The translations under genes were made by a program, and so were the position numbers. From assembly GCA_021831685.1 (NCBI GenBank), contig JAKBMG010000159.1, forward strand, positions 1 through 61,659: DNA of 61,659 bases, written 5' to 3'. This DNA is from Bacteroidota bacterium (lineage in GTDB: Bacteria > Bacteroidota > Ignavibacteria > Ignavibacteriales > Ignavibacteriaceae). Positions 8,764-18,190 of the stretch are shown here, one piece after another (the first letter of the stretch is position 1; each line of letters starts with the position of its first letter). A model generated the notes under the pieces. It ran no database searches, was not told where the DNA came from, and was given only the letters and a program-made list of their open reading frames with translations.

Positions 8764-9261
8764 TTAAGGAATAAAGTGAATTAATAATATTACTACTAAA
8801 GCTGTTGTCAGAGCGCCGAATAAAAAGGTGTTGTAAAATGGCGGATCGATTCTTTCTGAAATTGTTTCTTTGATTTTTAGTGTGTCGACACGAAGTTGAT
8901 AAATCGTGTCGATCCGGATTAAGTCTTTAGATGTTAGGTTTAAAAAATATTCTAGGGCAAAGCTGCTGTCAGTTTCCGGTTTGATGTTTATTGAAAGATC
9001 ATACAGGCTATCGCTTTTTGAAAAGCAATATGAGGAATCTTTTTCAGAAGGCTTTAAGATAACTTTGTTGTGGATAGATTTTGTTTTTGTTGTAATAGAA
9101 TCTTTGCCTTGTTTGTATAGCTGCTGTGTCTTGCCGGTGGAAAAGGTTGTTTTGGTTTTTGTCATAGTTTTCGGTTCTGTGTTTTTTATAGGACGGAATA
9201 GGACAAAGAGGACGGATAAAACAATGGCTATGATTGTGATATAATAAAATTTTTGTTTCAT
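8764..9261 (-). CDS. two-TM envelope protein, spanin-like (putative)
   Basis: The 165-residue protein has an N-terminal membrane anchor (about 6-23), a Lys/Thr/Ser-rich stretch, a mostly periplasmic middle of alternating polar residues, and a second transmembrane helix at the very C-terminus (about 146-163). It lies between the endolysin and the 78-residue membrane protein on the same strand. Placement after an endolysin, and a segment that could bridge the periplasm, suggest a spanin-like function. A true unimolecular spanin would have a lipobox at the N-terminus, which is missing here, so the assignment is tentative. Confidence 0.45.
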   Translation of the reverse strand: MKQKFYYITIIAIVLSVLFVLFRPIKNTEPKTMTKTKTTFSTGKTQQLYKQGKDSITTKTKSIHNKVILKPSEKDSSYCFSKSDSLYDLSINIKPETDSSFALEYFLNLTSKDLIRIDTIYQLRVDTLKIKETISERIDPPFYNTFLFGALTTALVVILLIHFIP

Positions 9262-9382
9262 GTTTTTATCTTTTTTTGGAGCAAAGAAAGGAATGGAAAA
9301 TTTGCGATGTAATGTAGAATTGAGGAAGCATTTTTTTATGTACTTTTCTTAGCGTAAGAAAAGGTACCCAAAGAAGCATGCA

Positions 9383-9514
9383 CTTAAAAATAATTGCTAA
9401 AATTTTCTTTCCGCTTCATTGCAACAAAATAACTCGTCTGGTAAGAACCGGACTCAGACAGATTTTATTGCGGGCATTTCGCTACAAGAAAATTTCTTAA
9501 CGCAATTCTTTTAA
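9383..9514. repeat. long interrupted palindrome, family member
   Basis: The left arm ttaaaaataattgctaaaattttctt and right arm aagaaaatttcttaacgcaattcttttaa are near-complementary. The centre aactcgtctggtaagaaccggactcagacag matches the centre of the copy at 10290-10422. It lies between the spanin-like gene and the endolysin. Confidence 0.7.
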
Positions 9515-9564
9515 TGTGCGAAGGCATAAAAGCAAAGACAAAAAGAGTATGGAAACGTGAAATG

Positions 9565-10143
9565 TTATTTTATTATGGCGATGCGGGAGAACCAGCCTAT
9601 GAATATTTCCTGGGAGCGGTCGCGCTCCATTATTGCTATGTAACGTTTTGCCTGGTAAAAGTTGAGAAGGTTGAATACGAGTTTCGCGCTGTTTGCAGTA
9701 ATACATTTGTTTAACGCTGAAAGTGTCAGGTTGCCGATTATGCCATCGACTATAATGTAGGGATATAAGTTTGCATTTCTGTTGAGAAGGTTGATTGTCT
9801 TTTGCAGGAATTCTGAGGCAACCGGCACGCCAAGATTGATGGAGCTGTCGAACAGTTCATCTGCGATGAGCTGAGACGGTAGAAGATCTCCTTTGAGTTT
9901 GTTCCAGAATTCTGAATGGTAGAAGTCTTCAACAAGCTGGTTGAGCTTATTGACCTCACCCCCAGCCCCTCTCCTAAGTAAGGCGAGGGGAGTTGAATCT
10001 ATGATTTTCCAGCCGGGCCAGGTTGGGTGCATGATACGAGAAATGCCTTTATAGGTAAACCCGCCGTGATCGGATTTGTTGTTGCTTATAAAGCCTTCCG
10101 CTTGCATTACTTTATTGAAGGATATTTGAAAATCGGGTTTCAT
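9565..10143 (-). CDS. GH108-type peptidoglycan muramidase (phage-like endolysin)
   Basis: The 192-residue protein starts with the GH108 signature FNKVMQAEGFISNNKSDHGGFTYKGIS, where Glu16 aligns with the catalytic Glu of the family's EGG motif. It continues with a helical part and ends in a predicted peptidoglycan-binding segment (DGIIGNLTLSALNKC). It should hydrolyse the murein glycan backbone. There is no signal peptide, so release would need the neighbouring holin-like protein. Residues around 50-64 (TPLALLRRGAGGEV) are encoded by a palindromic dispersed sequence (agcccctctcc...ggcgagggg near 9962-9990) and interrupt the expected WPGWKIID...NKLNQLVEDFYHSEFWN alignment in frame. Confidence 0.8.
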   Translation of the reverse strand: MKPDFQISFNKVMQAEGFISNNKSDHGGFTYKGISRIMHPTWPGWKIIDSTPLALLRRGAGGEVNKLNQLVEDFYHSEFWNKLKGDLLPSQLIADELFDSSINLGVPVASEFLQKTINLLNRNANLYPYIIVDGIIGNLTLSALNKCITANSAKLVFNLLNFYQAKRYIAIMERDRSQEIFIGWFSRIAIIK

Positions 10144-10289
10144 AATTTTATTTTTCTTTTTGCAACAAAGAAAAGATTGTAATAGAATGGATACACTGTA
10201 GATTTAGGAAAGGAATGATTCACTGTACTTTTGCGTTGATGTCCCGATATAAAAATCGGGACAGGCGCCAGTACCAAAAAATTAGGACC

Positions 10290-10422
10290 GCAAATAAATT
10301 CCTAAAATTTTATTCTGTTTCACTACAGAAAAATAACTCGTCCAGTAGGAACCGGACTCAAACATATTTTTCTGTTATACGCTACACTTCATAAAATTTT
10401 TATACGGAATTTATTTGATGTC
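10290..10422. repeat. long interrupted palindrome, family member
   Basis: The arms gcaaataaattcctaaaatttta and taaaatttttatacggaatttatttg flank a centre aactcgtccagtaggaaccggactcaaacat. The arms are identical in kind to the copy at 25559-25681. The right edge overlaps the stop codon of the holin-like gene. An upstream module tcccgat..atcgggacaggcgcc (10242-10270) accompanies it, as at other copies. Confidence 0.75.
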
Positions 10423-10651
10423 ATTTGGATTCTGAAAAATTTTGCGTTGCTTTTAAGCCGAAGACGGATGTGAGCAGAGTGAGTTTTTCCCAGGTGAGTG
10501 TGTAAATGCCTTTGGAGTGGAATTCCATTAGCCAATCTGTAAGGAACCAAAGAACTATTATTAGCATTGCGATTCTTGTGGAACTGGGATTGCCTTTGTT
10601 GTCGGAAATGATTTGTTTAAAAAGCTGTAAGATTTTTTGTAGCGTCTGCAT
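10421..10651 (-). CDS. small membrane protein, phage holin-like
   Basis: The 76-residue protein begins MQTLQKILQLFKQIISDNKG. It has one clear transmembrane helix (RIAMLIIVLWFLTDWLME) and a second hydrophobic stretch (LTLLTSVFGLKATQ). Size, topology and position directly upstream of an endolysin on the same strand suggest a holin, which would let the muramidase cross the inner membrane. I chose the ATG at 10651 because the diverged copy at 12444-12709 also conserves the sequence from this codon. The family call rests on context and hydropathy only. Confidence 0.55.
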   Translation of the reverse strand: MQTLQKILQLFKQIISDNKGNPSSTRIAMLIIVLWFLTDWLMEFHSKGIYTLTWEKLTLLTSVFGLKATQNFSESK

Positions 10652-10893
10652 GGTGATTTTTTTGAGGTGAAAGAAATAAGAAAAGGAATAGAGAAGCACT
10701 GTAGAATTTGTAAAGGACGGAGGTATATTTATTATTTTTGAATGGCGATATAAAAAGAATTTAATCCGTCGAAGCCGGACAGGTGAATCAAATTCCTACG
10801 AATGGTTTAATTGGAAAAATAGAAGAAGAAATTTTATACCCTCAATTGTACCCTCATTTAAACCCTCTCATTTGAGAGGGAATAAATGGGGGA

Positions 10894-12215
10894 TTAAATA
10901 TTTTTAACATAATAACCGCCAATTTTTTTAGAGCCCTTAAATTCTATTAAATCTTTTTGTCTTAGTTTCTTTATCCATTTTTCGACTGTTTTAAGCGGCG
11001 TTGATACAGATTCAGAAATATAGTTTGTATTATAACCGGGATTCTTTTTTATGAATTCATATACTTCTTTTATTCCCCCACTTAATCCCCCACTTGGTTG
11101 GGGGATTAAATTCTGCTGCCGGGTAGATTTAATTTTTCTTTTAAATGTGGTGATAAAAATGCCAGCCACCCAAGCTAATTCTGTTTCAGGTTCTTTTTCA
11201 AATATAAAGGCAATGCCTCTACCTTTTCTTTCGCCAAGATGGGCGCGATTAAATAAATCTGCAAGTACTTCATTCCGTCTTTTAGAAATGTTTCTAGAAG
11301 TAATAATAGGGATTGTGAGACCTCCGAAAAGATCGCCAGGATTTTTTATTTCGACTCTATCTTTGAAAATGCTTATGGAAATAAAATCCGGATCGTAATA
11401 ATCTCGGTGGAGGAAGGCATTGATAATAGCTTCGCGTAGTGCTTCTTTGTTTAATTCGGGGACATCCTTTCGATAAAGACCGTCAACCGTCATGCCAATG
11501 TGTATATTTTGCAGAATATATTTTTCTGCTTCTTCCATTAGAAAGAGCAAATCGCCTTGGAAATTTTTCTGATCAATAATTGTGGATGCGGTTTCTGATG
11601 CAAAGACAGCGCAGCTTAAGAAAATATTTGGGAAATATTTATTGGGACTTTTTGAAAAAAGCGCAATGGATGCGTTTAACAGATGACCATTTTTGTAGAC
11701 GTTTAAAGATGCAAGAACATCTGAAAGGTTTGTAAATTTAATACCGGCAATATTACAGTAATTCTTTACTTTCTTTGAGTCGATGTCTCTTAGAGTTGCG
11801 GAGGGGTTTAACGAACTATCCCAACGCTGGTCTTTATTCTTTAGAATAAATTTCTTCAATTCTTCTGCAGACATTTGTTTGTCTTCGTCGGCTACACGAA
11901 TATAATATCTACCTTCAGCGGCATAGGGAGTTTGAATGCCCTCGAAGGTAACTTTTATAATGTCAATATTATTGTATTTTATTAGAGAGATTGAAGGATA
12001 AATTTTCGGTTCAATGTTATCGGAAATAATTTGTGAAATATCTCTAAGTGTTTTCTCAGAATGAAGGTTTTTAACAGGATTGCCTTTGGGATCGATGCCG
12101 AAATAGAGAGTGCCTTTTGATGTTTGTTGAGAATTGAGGAGATAGATTTTAGGGACTCTCTTAATTGAGCAATTGATTTTTTTGTTTCTATGGTTTCGGA
12201 TTCTAATATTTTCAA
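10894..12215 (-). pseudogene. AlbA/Schlafen-type DNA-binding ATPase-like protein, frameshifted
   Basis: Two overlapping frames together encode one protein of the COG2865 kind. The first frame, from a possible TTG at 12215, gives ILESETIETKKSIAQLRESLKSISSILNKHQK, the start of the AlbA_2 domain. It then shifts within a run of A residues near 12108-12112. The second frame continues with KGTLYFGIDPKGNPVKN, a complete AlbA_2 core, an ATP-binding-like domain (NKEALREAIINAFLHRDYY) and a C-terminal winged helix. A single missing A explains the break, so it is either a recent pseudogene or a sequencing error. Such proteins act as regulators or in defence contexts. Within the C-terminal linker, NLIPQPSGGLSGG is encoded by a palindromic sequence (ccccactt-gg-ttggggg region near 11090). 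Confidence 0.75.
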
Positions 12216-12443
12216 TTTGTCTTTAGGCTTTAGGAAATTAATATAATGTAATTGTTTTGTAAATATAAATAATAAAACAAATTTATACGATGAACCTGAA
12301 GATGAAGAAATAAGAATTTGTCCCGGCTGACTCGGTCAGGCACTTCGTTGGATGATAATTTCTAATTCGCCTTCGTTAAAGCTACTGCAGACAGATGCAA
12401 TTTTTTTAAGGTGCGAAGACAGAAAAAAGGGAAGACATATTCT

Positions 12444-12709
12444 TTAAGGAGCAGGGGGATTAGTGTTTGAGGTGTTATTGTTGGAATTTTCAGAAAAGTT
12501 TTGGGCGGCATTAGTACCGAAGGCGGAGGTAAGCATGATTAGCTTTTCTCATGTGAGTGTGTAAATGCCTTGGAGTGAAATTCCATAAGCCAATCTGCGA
12601 TGTACCAAAGTATTATGATTAACATTGAAATTCTTGCGGAACTTGGAGTGCCTTTGGTGTCGGAGATGATTTGTTTGAACAGTTGTAATATGTTTTGCAA
12701 AGTTTGCAT
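12444..12709 (-). pseudogene. second, decayed copy of the holin-like gene
   Basis: The stretch aligns base for base with the gene at 10421-10651 and with its upstream region. The ATG at 12709 begins MQTLQNILQLFKQIISD as in the intact gene. One T is missing near 12570 (aatgccttgg against aatgcctttgg), shifting the frame in the second half. After the shift the frame reads AQNFSENSNNN and stops at 12444. A direct duplication followed by decay is the simplest explanation. The AlbA-type gene lies between the two copies. Confidence 0.75.
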
Positions 12710-12959
12710 AGTAATTTTTTTTGAGAGGAAAGAAATAGCAAAGGGATTTTATAAGCACTGTAGAATTTGGTAAGTATTTCTAAAATAATTTATTAATAAA
12801 AGAAAAGTGGCCCATTTTAGGTGAACAAGAATAGTTTTATTAATGCAAACTGAAAGTTACAATAAACGATTTAAATTACCGAGAAGATCACCTATATAGT
12901 TGGTTATATAAAATTTATTTATGTGATAACCGCTTATTCTACATTAAAAGAAAAGAAGG

Positions 12960-14120
12960 TTAAATAATTTTTCTGAAATAACGAATTAACAGATCAATAA
13001 TTCTTCCGGAATCAGTAATTATTTCTCCATTTACTTTATATTCATATTTTAGCTTTGATAAATCAGACTTATCGTTATTAAAATTAACTTTAACAGTTAC
13101 CCTGTACAAGCCTGCATAGTTTGTATAGTTCCCATTATTGTTATTAATTTTTTCCGCGCCAATTGATATTATTGAGGCATCAAAAAGGCGATAATCGTCT
13201 TCAGATTGTAACGCAGTTAGCTTTATTTTTACCTTATCATTAATCTTAACCCGGTTTATGTCATCTTCTTTTACAAATAGTACTGCATCCCAATTCTTTG
13301 TCTCCGCTATAGCCATTAGATTAGCCCCCTGCTGTACAAAGCTGTTTGGAAGGTTTTCAATTCCTTCGGTTAATACAATGCCGGTAGAAGGTGATTTTAG
13401 TATTAACTGTTTTAATTTTTCTTGGATAATTCTTTCTTGCAGTAATAATCCTTTTAATTCAATTTGCAGTTGTGCAAAGGCGTACTTAAGTAATGTTTCC
13501 TTATTAATGTTTAGCCTGCATAATTTAATTGCAGTTTCAGCGGCATGTACATCAGCCATTGCATAATCTAAGGTAATATTTTCCCCTGACTTATAATTAT
13601 TTATTAAAGAATCTAAATTTGCCTTCGGAAAGAAACTCGAAATCCTATCTCTGAAAGAGGCTTTCGATTTAATTAGCCCCGCTTCGGCGCTATTTAATTC
13701 GAGTTCATTCTGTGTTTTATCAAAAACAGCATTTTTCATTTTTTGGTTAACGGCATTTTCATCAGACGCTATTTGAGATTGAATATCAAAAAGACTTTTC
13801 TTTAATTCTAATGAATCAAGAATTATTAATACCTGATTAACATTGACCGTATCGCCGCTTTTAACTAAAATTTTATTTATTATTCCGCTTTCCGGCGAAC
13901 GCAAAAGGATTATCTTTGAAGGAGAAAGTATCCCTTCGGCGCCTATTGTTAAATTAGTTTTAACAGTGAATAGAATAATTGCAGCAATTAAAGCAAAAGA
14001 AATTAGAATAATGAATGTTGCACTTACGGACTTATTTACAAGGCGTATTGGAAAAGTTCGTTTTATCTCAATCTCGGGAAGAGAAAAAATATTTTCTTTT
14101 TTATTTTGCTTTGCGTCCAT
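12960..14120 (-). CDS. HlyD-type membrane fusion protein of the RiPP exporter
   Basis: The 386-residue protein has a short cytosolic N-terminus, one transmembrane helix (about 31-52), a lipoyl/barrel-sandwich half motif (ILLRSPESGIINKILVKSGDTVNVNQVLIIL), a long coiled-coil hairpin, and the returning half (LKSPSTGIVLTEGI) followed by beta-barrel domains. This is the periplasmic adaptor architecture of ABC-type peptide and protein exporters. Its start lies 9 bp after the ABC transporter stop, so the two are translationally close. It would connect the exporter to an outer-membrane channel, which is not encoded here. It is the last gene of the minus-strand cluster beginning with the Cys-rich precursor. 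Confidence 0.85.
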   Translation of the reverse strand: MDAKQNKKENIFSLPEIEIKRTFPIRLVNKSVSATFIILISFALIAAIILFTVKTNLTIGAEGILSPSKIILLRSPESGIINKILVKSGDTVNVNQVLIILDSLELKKSLFDIQSQIASDENAVNQKMKNAVFDKTQNELELNSAEAGLIKSKASFRDRISSFFPKANLDSLINNYKSGENITLDYAMADVHAAETAIKLCRLNINKETLLKYAFAQLQIELKGLLLQERIIQEKLKQLILKSPSTGIVLTEGIENLPNSFVQQGANLMAIAETKNWDAVLFVKEDDINRVKINDKVKIKLTALQSEDDYRLFDASIISIGAEKINNNNGNYTNYAGLYRVTVKVNFNNDKSDLSKLKYEYKVNGEIITDSGRIIDLLIRYFRKII

Positions 14121-14129
14121 AAAAATTAA

Positions 14130-15917
14130 CTATAAAATTTTTAATAAAGATTCGTTTCTATTATCGCCGTTAAAATATATTTTCCTGTAAGTTTCACATC
14201 TTTCAATTAAGTCTTCATGAGACCCGAAATCCTGCACCTTTCCATTTTCAAGCAAACAAATTTTATCTGCAAGTGATGCGGTGGCAATTCGGTGTGTTAC
14301 AAAAATTATGGTCTTATCTTTTTCTTTTTCAAACAAATCTTTTAATATGTCAGCTTCCGTTTTCAAATCTATGTTTGAGGTGGCTTCGTCAAAAATAATT
14401 ATAGGCGTGTTTCTTATTATTGCTCTTGCAATTGCAAGCCGCTGGCGCTGCCCGCCGGAAATACATGCTCCCCATTCTGCAACGGGTGTATCTAATCCTT
14501 TGGGTAGCTTATTAATCAGCTCATCCATCCTTGATATTTTAATTGCGTTGGTTAAATCATTTTGATTAACATTATTTAATCCAATAGTAAGATTATCTAG
14601 TATAGACCCCTTAAACATGCTGAATTCCTGCCAAATAACAGATACTTGTTTCCTTAAATCAGACAGGGGTACTTGAGCTAATGGTATCCCATCATAAAAA
14701 ATATTACCTTCATCCGGAGTTTCCATTCCAACCAACAAACGTAAAAGTGATGTTTTCCCTGAACCGCTTGAACCTACAATTGATACAATAGATCTTGGCT
14801 TAATATTTAAACTTATGTCTTGAAGTACTTTGATATCTGTATTGTAACCAAAAGTCACTGCATTTATTTCAATATCACCCTTAAGTTGATTTATTATTTC
14901 AGAATGATTTTCTATAGAGCTGTCTGGTTCAATTTCAACCGGAGAATCTAAATATTCAAACATGCGGTTTAAGTTAATTGCAGATTGTTGGAAGTCTGAA
15001 AAGAGACCTACAAACTGAGTTAATGGGTTATACAAATACCCAATATAGGATGTAAATGCTATATAATCACCCAGGGTCATCTGATGCGATAATATAAACA
15101 TCCACCCTATCCATGTAAACAATGCAGTATTTAACGAACTTAGTACTCCGTTAGAAAGACCTAATACCTGTCCTATTCCACCTGCTTTTAATTGTATGTG
15201 CAGTGCGTTTTCTATTTGTTTTTTTGATTCTGAATATACATGGTGTTCAAGCGACATTACTTTTAGTGCACGGATATGTGTCAGCATTTCAAATTGAAAT
15301 GCGTTTAGGCTTGCATAAGCCTCAGCAGATTTTTTCCAATACCTTCTCAAAAATTTTCCGGTTAAGGTAATTATCATAATTGTTATTGGAAGGCTAATGA
15401 GAGACACTATTGCCAATTTCCATTGTAATAAGAACAAAAATGGTGGAACTAGGAGCAGGTAAATACCATTTACAAAAACAGTCTGCATAACTTTATTAAC
15501 AGCACCAAGGGATTGGCTTACATCGCTAAAGCGGCTCATTATTTCCCCAACACGATGTTCATCAAAGAATCGAATCTTTAGATGCTGAAGATGATTGAAA
15601 AACAACAAGCTTGTAGCATTACTTAACTTGGAATTTACATATAGATTAAAATAACCCTGTATAGTTCCAATTAATGTTGAAGTAATGTTTATTGCCAAAA
15701 TGCCAGCAACAATAACCTGCATTAGGGTTACGTCCTGAGATGGGTATACATTATCAATCAATAATTTTATTAAATAGGGAACTGCCAACCCGATAATACC
15801 AATTACAACTCCAAGTGATGTCCCTTTTACTAATTTTATCCAATAAGGTTTTATTAAAAGGAACAATCTTTTAAACTGCTGAAATGATTCCTTGAGCTTA
15901 GGTGTTTCATTACTCAT
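14130..15917 (-). CDS. ABC exporter (fused TM and ATPase domains), probable RiPP exporter
   Basis: The 595-residue protein has six transmembrane helices (about 20-330), a conserved FFDEHRVGEIMSRFSDV coupling region, and a nucleotide-binding domain with Walker A GSSGSGKT, signature ISGGQRQRL, Walker B IIIFDEAT and the H-loop THR. This is a type IV ABC half-transporter that works as a dimer. No N-terminal C39 peptidase domain is present, so the precursor leader must be removed elsewhere or not at all. Its place between the small membrane protein and the HlyD adaptor, in the maturase cluster, makes the modified peptide the likely substrate. Confidence 0.88.
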   Translation of the reverse strand: MSNETPKLKESFQQFKRLFLLIKPYWIKLVKGTSLGVVIGIIGLAVPYLIKLLIDNVYPSQDVTLMQVIVAGILAINITSTLIGTIQGYFNLYVNSKLSNATSLLFFNHLQHLKIRFFDEHRVGEIMSRFSDVSQSLGAVNKVMQTVFVNGIYLLLVPPFLFLLQWKLAIVSLISLPITIMIITLTGKFLRRYWKKSAEAYASLNAFQFEMLTHIRALKVMSLEHHVYSESKKQIENALHIQLKAGGIGQVLGLSNGVLSSLNTALFTWIGWMFILSHQMTLGDYIAFTSYIGYLYNPLTQFVGLFSDFQQSAINLNRMFEYLDSPVEIEPDSSIENHSEIINQLKGDIEINAVTFGYNTDIKVLQDISLNIKPRSIVSIVGSSGSGKTSLLRLLVGMETPDEGNIFYDGIPLAQVPLSDLRKQVSVIWQEFSMFKGSILDNLTIGLNNVNQNDLTNAIKISRMDELINKLPKGLDTPVAEWGACISGGQRQRLAIARAIIRNTPIIIFDEATSNIDLKTEADILKDLFEKEKDKTIIFVTHRIATASLADKICLLENGKVQDFGSHEDLIERCETYRKIYFNGDNRNESLLKIL

Positions 15918-16158
15918 TACTTATTACAAATTACTGTTTTTATGAACGATGGGAATAGACTTCATTCTCTATTCACATGTAAAAATGGAAGTAAGGATTT
16001 ATTAGCAAATTCTATAAGATTATTCTAATGTCAAAAATTATAATTACAAAATTTTTGTAATTTCTATAGAATAAAGACCATTTTTCATTTTCTTCTTTAC
16101 AATAATTAAAAAATAATGAATTTAAATTAGCTGCTATGAAAGCCGATTATTTCCTCTT

Positions 16159-16548
16159 TTATTCCGACTTATCCAAGTAACTTTCAAAGTCATACACTTT
16201 TATTATTGTACCAATACCAAATACAAAAATAAATATACTTAATTGATTAAGTTCGTGAAAAATCAATGCATTTTTCAAGAAACTAATAATGGCTACTACA
16301 CAAACGGATATACCAACCCACAATGATTGGGTATATGAACTATGAAAAGAAAGTTTGTTTTTTAATTTTACTTTTTCCAGTTTTTCTTTATTTAATAATG
16401 AACCACTATTAATCATAGTTGGAAGAGCTGTACCTAAAATAAATGCTAGTATTACTGTACCGACTATTAGAAAATTGTTAATCGGAAAATTTGAAATTGG
16501 CAAAAAATAACCGATGGAAATTGACAGTAAAACTAATAATATTTTCAT
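16159..16548 (-). CDS. small four-helix membrane protein in the RiPP cluster (possible immunity protein)
   Basis: The 129-residue protein has four hydrophobic segments: about 2-18, 24-46, 74-92 and 98-116. It ends in a charged tail (DFESYLDKSE). No known family is recognised. It begins 28 bp after the radical-SAM gene stop and precedes the exporter, the usual spot for immunity or export-helper proteins in peptide clusters. The immunity role is inferred from position only. Confidence 0.55.
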   Translation of the reverse strand: MKILLVLLSISIGYFLPISNFPINNFLIVGTVILAFILGTALPTMINSGSLLNKEKLEKVKLKNKLSFHSSYTQSLWVGISVCVVAIISFLKNALIFHELNQLSIFIFVFGIGTIIKVYDFESYLDKSE

Positions 16549-16576
16549 TCTTAGTTAATTTAACAGATTAATAAAT

Positions 16577-17929
16577 TTATATTTTGCTTTCATTATTTAT
16601 TGATCTATTTTGGATCATAATGTTTGTGTTGATGAAATCGTCAATAAAATGTTTAGAAATATGACATGAATCAAAATCCGTACCATACCATTTATTTTTT
16701 AATCTTAGTAACGAACAGCCACCACCGCATACCATAAATAGATTACAATTCTTACAATTCAAATCATCCAAGTAATCTTCTTCCACAAGAAACTGAGCTA
16801 AGATTTTTGTGTTTGTAATATATTCGGGATCATTTACATTACCTACAGCAAGTTCAGATTCACCAACTATTGTTGCACATTTATAAATATACCCTTTGGG
16901 ACCAATTGCATAACTATTTTTTGTTCTTGCCATACAGCTACCCTGATTTTTCTTGGGAAGGAAATCAGTCCCAATAATACCATTATTTCGATACAAATCT
17001 AAGAAAAAAATTGCTTTCTCAGTATTTGACAGATTAAAACTACAATCATCTGGAACAGATTTACAAACTCTACCATATTCTGTAATAAAACCTGGATATA
17101 TTTGTATTTGTTCTTTGTGTTCAAAAAACTTTTCAATTAAGAATTGATAGATTTTTACAAATTGAGATTTATTATTATTATCAATATTTACGCGAATCTT
17201 AATTTTGAATTTCTTACTAATCATAACAGTCTGTTTTATATTTTCTATAATAATATCAAAAGTGTTCTTGTTATTTTTTGCTGGTCTTCTTTGATCGTGT
17301 TCATTAAACAAACCATCTATGGTTAATTGTATTTCATATATCTTTAGTCTATCTAACTTCCTAATTATTTTGTCACTCAATAGAACCCCGTTGGTTACTA
17401 TTGATTGCCTAAATTCTATATTATCAATATTCTTAATATTAGCATTCAAACCATCTATGATTTTTTCAATTTTATCAACAGCTAATAGTGGCTCCCCGCC
17501 AATCCAAGTTATCCCAACTATTTTTTTATCGCTTTTATTAATGTTTGAAGAAACAAAATTAATTGTATTGGAAACTGTTTCTACATCCATAGTATGGCGG
17601 GTATAAGTCGATTGGAAACAATAGGGGCACTCTAGATTACAAGCAAGAGTTGGATAAATAAAAACGTCAAAAACACTATCTGATTTTCTATAATTTTTGA
17701 CTTCATTAATGTAATTATTAATTTCTTCTGTTTCATTTTCTATAAAAATTTTGTATTTAATTAATTGCTCTCTTTGTTGAACATTTTCTAACAACGCTGG
17801 ATCTTTTTTAACATTCATAAGTTTAACTAAATTATTTGGATCCAATTTTATCAAAGCATTTGTATTAAAATTATAAAGATAATGTTTTTCATCTTTCTGA
17901 AAGATATAATTATATTGCGACCACTGCAT
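16577..17929 (-). CDS. radical SAM/SPASM peptide maturase
   Basis: The protein is 450 residues from the ATG at 17929, which has AAGGGA 8 bases upstream; I prefer it to an upstream in-frame start. The N-terminus (WSQYNYIFQKDEKHYLYNFNTNALIKLD) is the short domain usual in peptide-maturing SPASM enzymes. The radical-SAM cluster motif is C97-x3-C101-x2-C104 (TLACNLECPYCF), followed by WIGGEPLL. The C-terminal SPASM region includes GSCMARTKN, YKCATI, C392-KN-C395 and MVCGGGC, enough Cys for auxiliary 4Fe-4S clusters. Such enzymes make thioether (sacti/ranthipeptide) or C-C links in a ribosomal peptide. The Cys-rich precursor 262 bp upstream is the likely substrate. Confidence 0.9.
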   Translation of the reverse strand: MQWSQYNYIFQKDEKHYLYNFNTNALIKLDPNNLVKLMNVKKDPALLENVQQREQLIKYKIFIENETEEINNYINEVKNYRKSDSVFDVFIYPTLACNLECPYCFQSTYTRHTMDVETVSNTINFVSSNINKSDKKIVGITWIGGEPLLAVDKIEKIIDGLNANIKNIDNIEFRQSIVTNGVLLSDKIIRKLDRLKIYEIQLTIDGLFNEHDQRRPAKNNKNTFDIIIENIKQTVMISKKFKIKIRVNIDNNNKSQFVKIYQFLIEKFFEHKEQIQIYPGFITEYGRVCKSVPDDCSFNLSNTEKAIFFLDLYRNNGIIGTDFLPKKNQGSCMARTKNSYAIGPKGYIYKCATIVGESELAVGNVNDPEYITNTKILAQFLVEEDYLDDLNCKNCNLFMVCGGGCSLLRLKNKWYGTDFDSCHISKHFIDDFINTNIMIQNRSINNESKI

Positions 17930-18190
17930 AATATTCCCTTGTAATGATTGATAATATAGTGTTATTAGTAGATGCATTTCCAAACCAAACACACCATTCA
18001 AGGAATCCGTAAAAACAGGTTTACTGGGAATGGATGAACCTTTAACATATTTTATTAGTATACTTAATTAAACTGTGGCTATTATCAGGCACATCTTTAA
18101 TTCATCATTATAATTTCGCATATGATAAACTTATACATGGATGAAATTAAATTTTGAACGGCGACCCAGTGAAATTAACACAAAAAATGG

